Assembly: GCF_001685355.1 (NCBI RefSeq)
Contig: NZ_CP016438.1
Span: forward strand, 7,998,001 to 8,062,000
DNA length: 64,000 nucleotides
Reading direction: 5' to 3'
Source: Streptomyces lincolnensis
Lineage (GTDB): Bacteria > Actinomycetota > Actinomycetes > Streptomycetales > Streptomycetaceae
Below are positions 62,213 to 64,000 of the stretch, one piece after another. The notes below the pieces were generated by a model that was not told the origin of the DNA, searched no databases, and was given only the letters and a program-made list of their open reading frames with translations. A program made the position numbers and the translations under genes. The first letter of the stretch is position 1. Each line of letters starts with the position of its first letter.

Positions 62213-63571
62213 TCAGGGCAACAGATGCATGGCTAGGACCGAGCCGTCCTGGTGTATCGACACGGGGCCGTTCCATTCCTCATCCCAGGTGTCCGCAGGC
62301 CACTTGGTGCGCAGAGCGTGGACATCGTTGCGGTACTGCTGAAGACGGCCGCGGCTCAGGTGGGTGAAGAGGCCGGCGTGGACTCCGGAGAATGCCTCCA
62401 CGCGTGTTCCGTTGAGTCGGAAGACATGGTCGGTGCCAACGAACGGGATGCCGAGCAGTGTGCACGCGGCGTCCTGGACGCTGTCGGTGGCTGCATGGGC
62501 CATGTCGGCGGAGAAGCGTCGGCTTCCCTGGCGCGTGGTGAGGTACGGAGCGGTGGAGTTTCCGTCGCCGGCGAAGGCGGTGAGTCCTGCGGCGGAGGTG
62601 CGCGCGAGGACTTGCTGGAACCATCCGGAGAGTTCAGGGGTGACGTGAACACCGGGTTCCACGGGGGTCCCCTCGCCGTCGTCGGCTGGTGGGTGGATGC
62701 CTGGGGGCCGTGCCTCGTCCCGGAGCCGTTCGTCCAGGTTCCCGAGAGGGAAGGTGTCCGTGCCGGACAGCCATCCGTCTGTGCCGTCGGCATTTGGTGC
62801 GTGCACAGTGAGCGACTCATCGAGGGGCAGTCGTGTGCTGAAGATCAGGCCGGGTGTCTCGTTGTGGATGCCGATGTGGACACCGTCTATGTAGACCGAA
62901 GCGTCCGCGAGCTGGCCGTGGGAGTCGCTCGCCTTGCCGTGGTTGCCGCGGGAGACGACAGGGAAGACGCGCGACGGTTCTCCTGGTTGCCAGACTTCGG
63001 CGAAGTACTGCGGACGGTACCGGTAGCCCACCGTGGTGCCCTTGTCTCTGCTGTTCAGGGCCCAACCGGCGCGGAGGACCGTGTCCGCCGGGACGATCGA
63101 TACCGCGTGGTCTGGGTAACGCCGACTGAGAATCCGCTCGCCGAGGGCCAGCGCGAATCCGACGCCGAGTTCTCCCGACTGGAGAGCCTTGTAGTAGTCG
63201 GCCGTGTCCCGTCCCTCGGCCGAGAGCCCCATGTAGGAAGTGGGGCTGCCGTTGAGTGCCAAGCTGTACTTCAGACTGCCCCAGTGCTCGGCCAGGCCGC
63301 GGGCGGCTCCTCGGCGTGCCAAGGAGATGGCTCGTGCAAGGGTGTGCAGAACGTCCCACGGCGTCATGCGGACCGAGCCGCCGAGATCTGCGGCAGGTAA
63401 CGGACGTAGGCCCGGCTTGCGCCGGAGCACTTCGAGGTCCTTCTCTTTGCGTATCTCGTCGTCTTCGGCCGCTGCTGCACCAACCTCCCCGGCGAGTGCC
63501 GAGGTGGAGTGGACAGCGACATTCGCATATTGTGCGAGATCTTCCAGCGCCTCTTCAGCCGACTTCGACAT
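62213..63571 (-). CDS. Unrecognised 452-residue protein
   Basis: ATG 63571 follows AGGGGGAACAG. The protein has an acidic N-terminus (MSKSAEEALEDLAQYANVAV), a long mixed alpha/beta body without signal peptide or membrane helix, and a Trp-rich C-terminus (TKWPADTWDEEWNG). It shows few cysteines and no catalytic motif I recognise. GC at third positions is somewhat lower than in the genes to the left. It may be part of an accessory region together with the incomplete gene upstream. Confidence 0.65.
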   Translation of the reverse strand: MSKSAEEALEDLAQYANVAVHSTSALAGEVGAAAAEDDEIRKEKDLEVLRRKPGLRPLPAADLGGSVRMTPWDVLHTLARAISLARRGAARGLAEHWGSLKYSLALNGSPTSYMGLSAEGRDTADYYKALQSGELGVGFALALGERILSRRYPDHAVSIVPADTVLRAGWALNSRDKGTTVGYRYRPQYFAEVWQPGEPSRVFPVVSRGNHGKASDSHGQLADASVYIDGVHIGIHNETPGLIFSTRLPLDESLTVHAPNADGTDGWLSGTDTFPLGNLDERLRDEARPPGIHPPADDGEGTPVEPGVHVTPELSGWFQQVLARTSAAGLTAFAGDGNSTAPYLTTRQGSRRFSADMAHAATDSVQDAACTLLGIPFVGTDHVFRLNGTRVEAFSGVHAGLFTHLSRGRLQQYRNDVHALRTKWPADTWDEEWNGPVSIHQDGSVLAMHLLP

Positions 63572-63863
63572 CTGTTCCCCCTGTTCCCTGGTGGATCGCA
63601 GCGAGCCCATAGGACAACGCCGCAAAGTACGAGTCGAACGATGGGCGCACGCAAGTGCGCATAGGGCGCGCTCCTGGTGTCAGATGGCTCGTAAGAGTTC
63701 TGCTGGGGCCGAGCAGGAAAAGGGACTGACCATTCGCGAGCCGGCAGCGCGGGGCGGGCCTGTACGCCGGAGCGGGCTCGGGAAATGCTGGGGATGCCGG
63801 ACAACCGCCCCGTGCCGAGGCTCGTCTGACGAGCCGTGCGCGGGGCGGGCCGGTTCACATGGG

Positions 63864-64000
63864 TCAGGCTGCCTTGGGCTGGGAGTCGGCGAGGTCATTC
63901 AGGGCGGCGTTGACCACGGGCCAGCACATGTTCAGTGTGTCGCGGTCCGGTACGTGAGCCTCGCGGATTTCGGCGCGTGGGTGGACGAAGTTGCGGTACT
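63864..64000 (-). CDS. Partial CDS, C-terminal end of an unknown gene
   Basis: The frame is open from the right edge of the window and stops at 63864-63866. The visible 44 residues include YRNFVHPRAEIREAHVPDRD and WPVVNAALNDLADSQPKAA. The RNFVHP segment recalls the R-N-x-x-H-P helix of HEPN-like and abortive-infection-related proteins. The family cannot be settled from this fragment. Confidence 0.55.
   Translation of the reverse strand, partial: YRNFVHPRAEIREAHVPDRDTLNMCWPVVNAALNDLADSQPKAA

Overview
The window is chromosomal DNA from a Streptomyces-type actinomycete. It is very GC-rich with a strong G/C bias at third codon positions, has many GTG and TTG starts, many -1 and -4 nt gene overlaps and many long spurious antisense reading frames. 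The families are typical of streptomycetes: AldO-type alditol oxidase, DUF2637 and DUF574 proteins, HATPase regulators, PP2C-like proteins and SecDF fusions. No tRNA, rRNA, CRISPR array, phage gene or intact insertion sequence was recognised.

Layout. (1) 1-7311: sugar uptake and oxidation. A sugar ABC permease (cut by the window edge), its binding lipoprotein and a ROK repressor are followed by an alditol oxidase, a D-2-hydroxyacid dehydrogenase and a radical SAM protein. The lipoprotein and ROK promoters share a 14-bp element around the -35 box. (2) 7534-13332: a sigma-like/zinc-finger/CBM2 membrane fusion, a leader-like mini-ORF, RsgA, an Ada-AlkA fusion with a degenerate glycosylase end, and Ogt. 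(3) 13630-20114: a PP2C-like protein without metal ligands, a membrane-anchored HTH protein, a secreted protein, a decayed GH38 alpha-mannosidase, a HATPase regulator and a DUF2637 protein. (4) 20471-23768: an FhuF-like reductase behind an iron box, a GntR regulator, a 118-bp tandem repeat and a TPR-like protein.

(5) 23896-32497: a purine catabolism cluster. A PucR activator is divergent from a three-subunit xanthine dehydrogenase, an NCS2 permease and XdhC. (6) 32548-41438: an SRPBCC protein, a glycosyltransferase/HAD pair, two secreted GH43 arabinan enzymes with different binding modules, a LysR/EamA pair, and an NCS1 permease with a Cys-rich tail. (7) 41662-54032: a DUF574 methyltransferase, a GT87-like enzyme, YnfA, an aromatic hydroxylase, a broken PhyH dioxygenase, a symporter with a disturbed N-terminus, a CmtR/CDF metal pair, a DUF3105 protein, an SDR and an extra SecDF fusion.

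(8) 54112-64000 looks more accessory. It holds a DUF6461 protein, then a three-gene secreted operon (61049 to 55015, minus strand) ending in a 1487-residue protein with a lysozyme-like segment, a golvesin-like domain and a NucA/NucB-like nuclease end. A lipoprotein, a CorA fragment, an unrecognised 452-residue protein and the end of another gene follow. The three-gene secreted operon is the best candidate here for an undescribed system.
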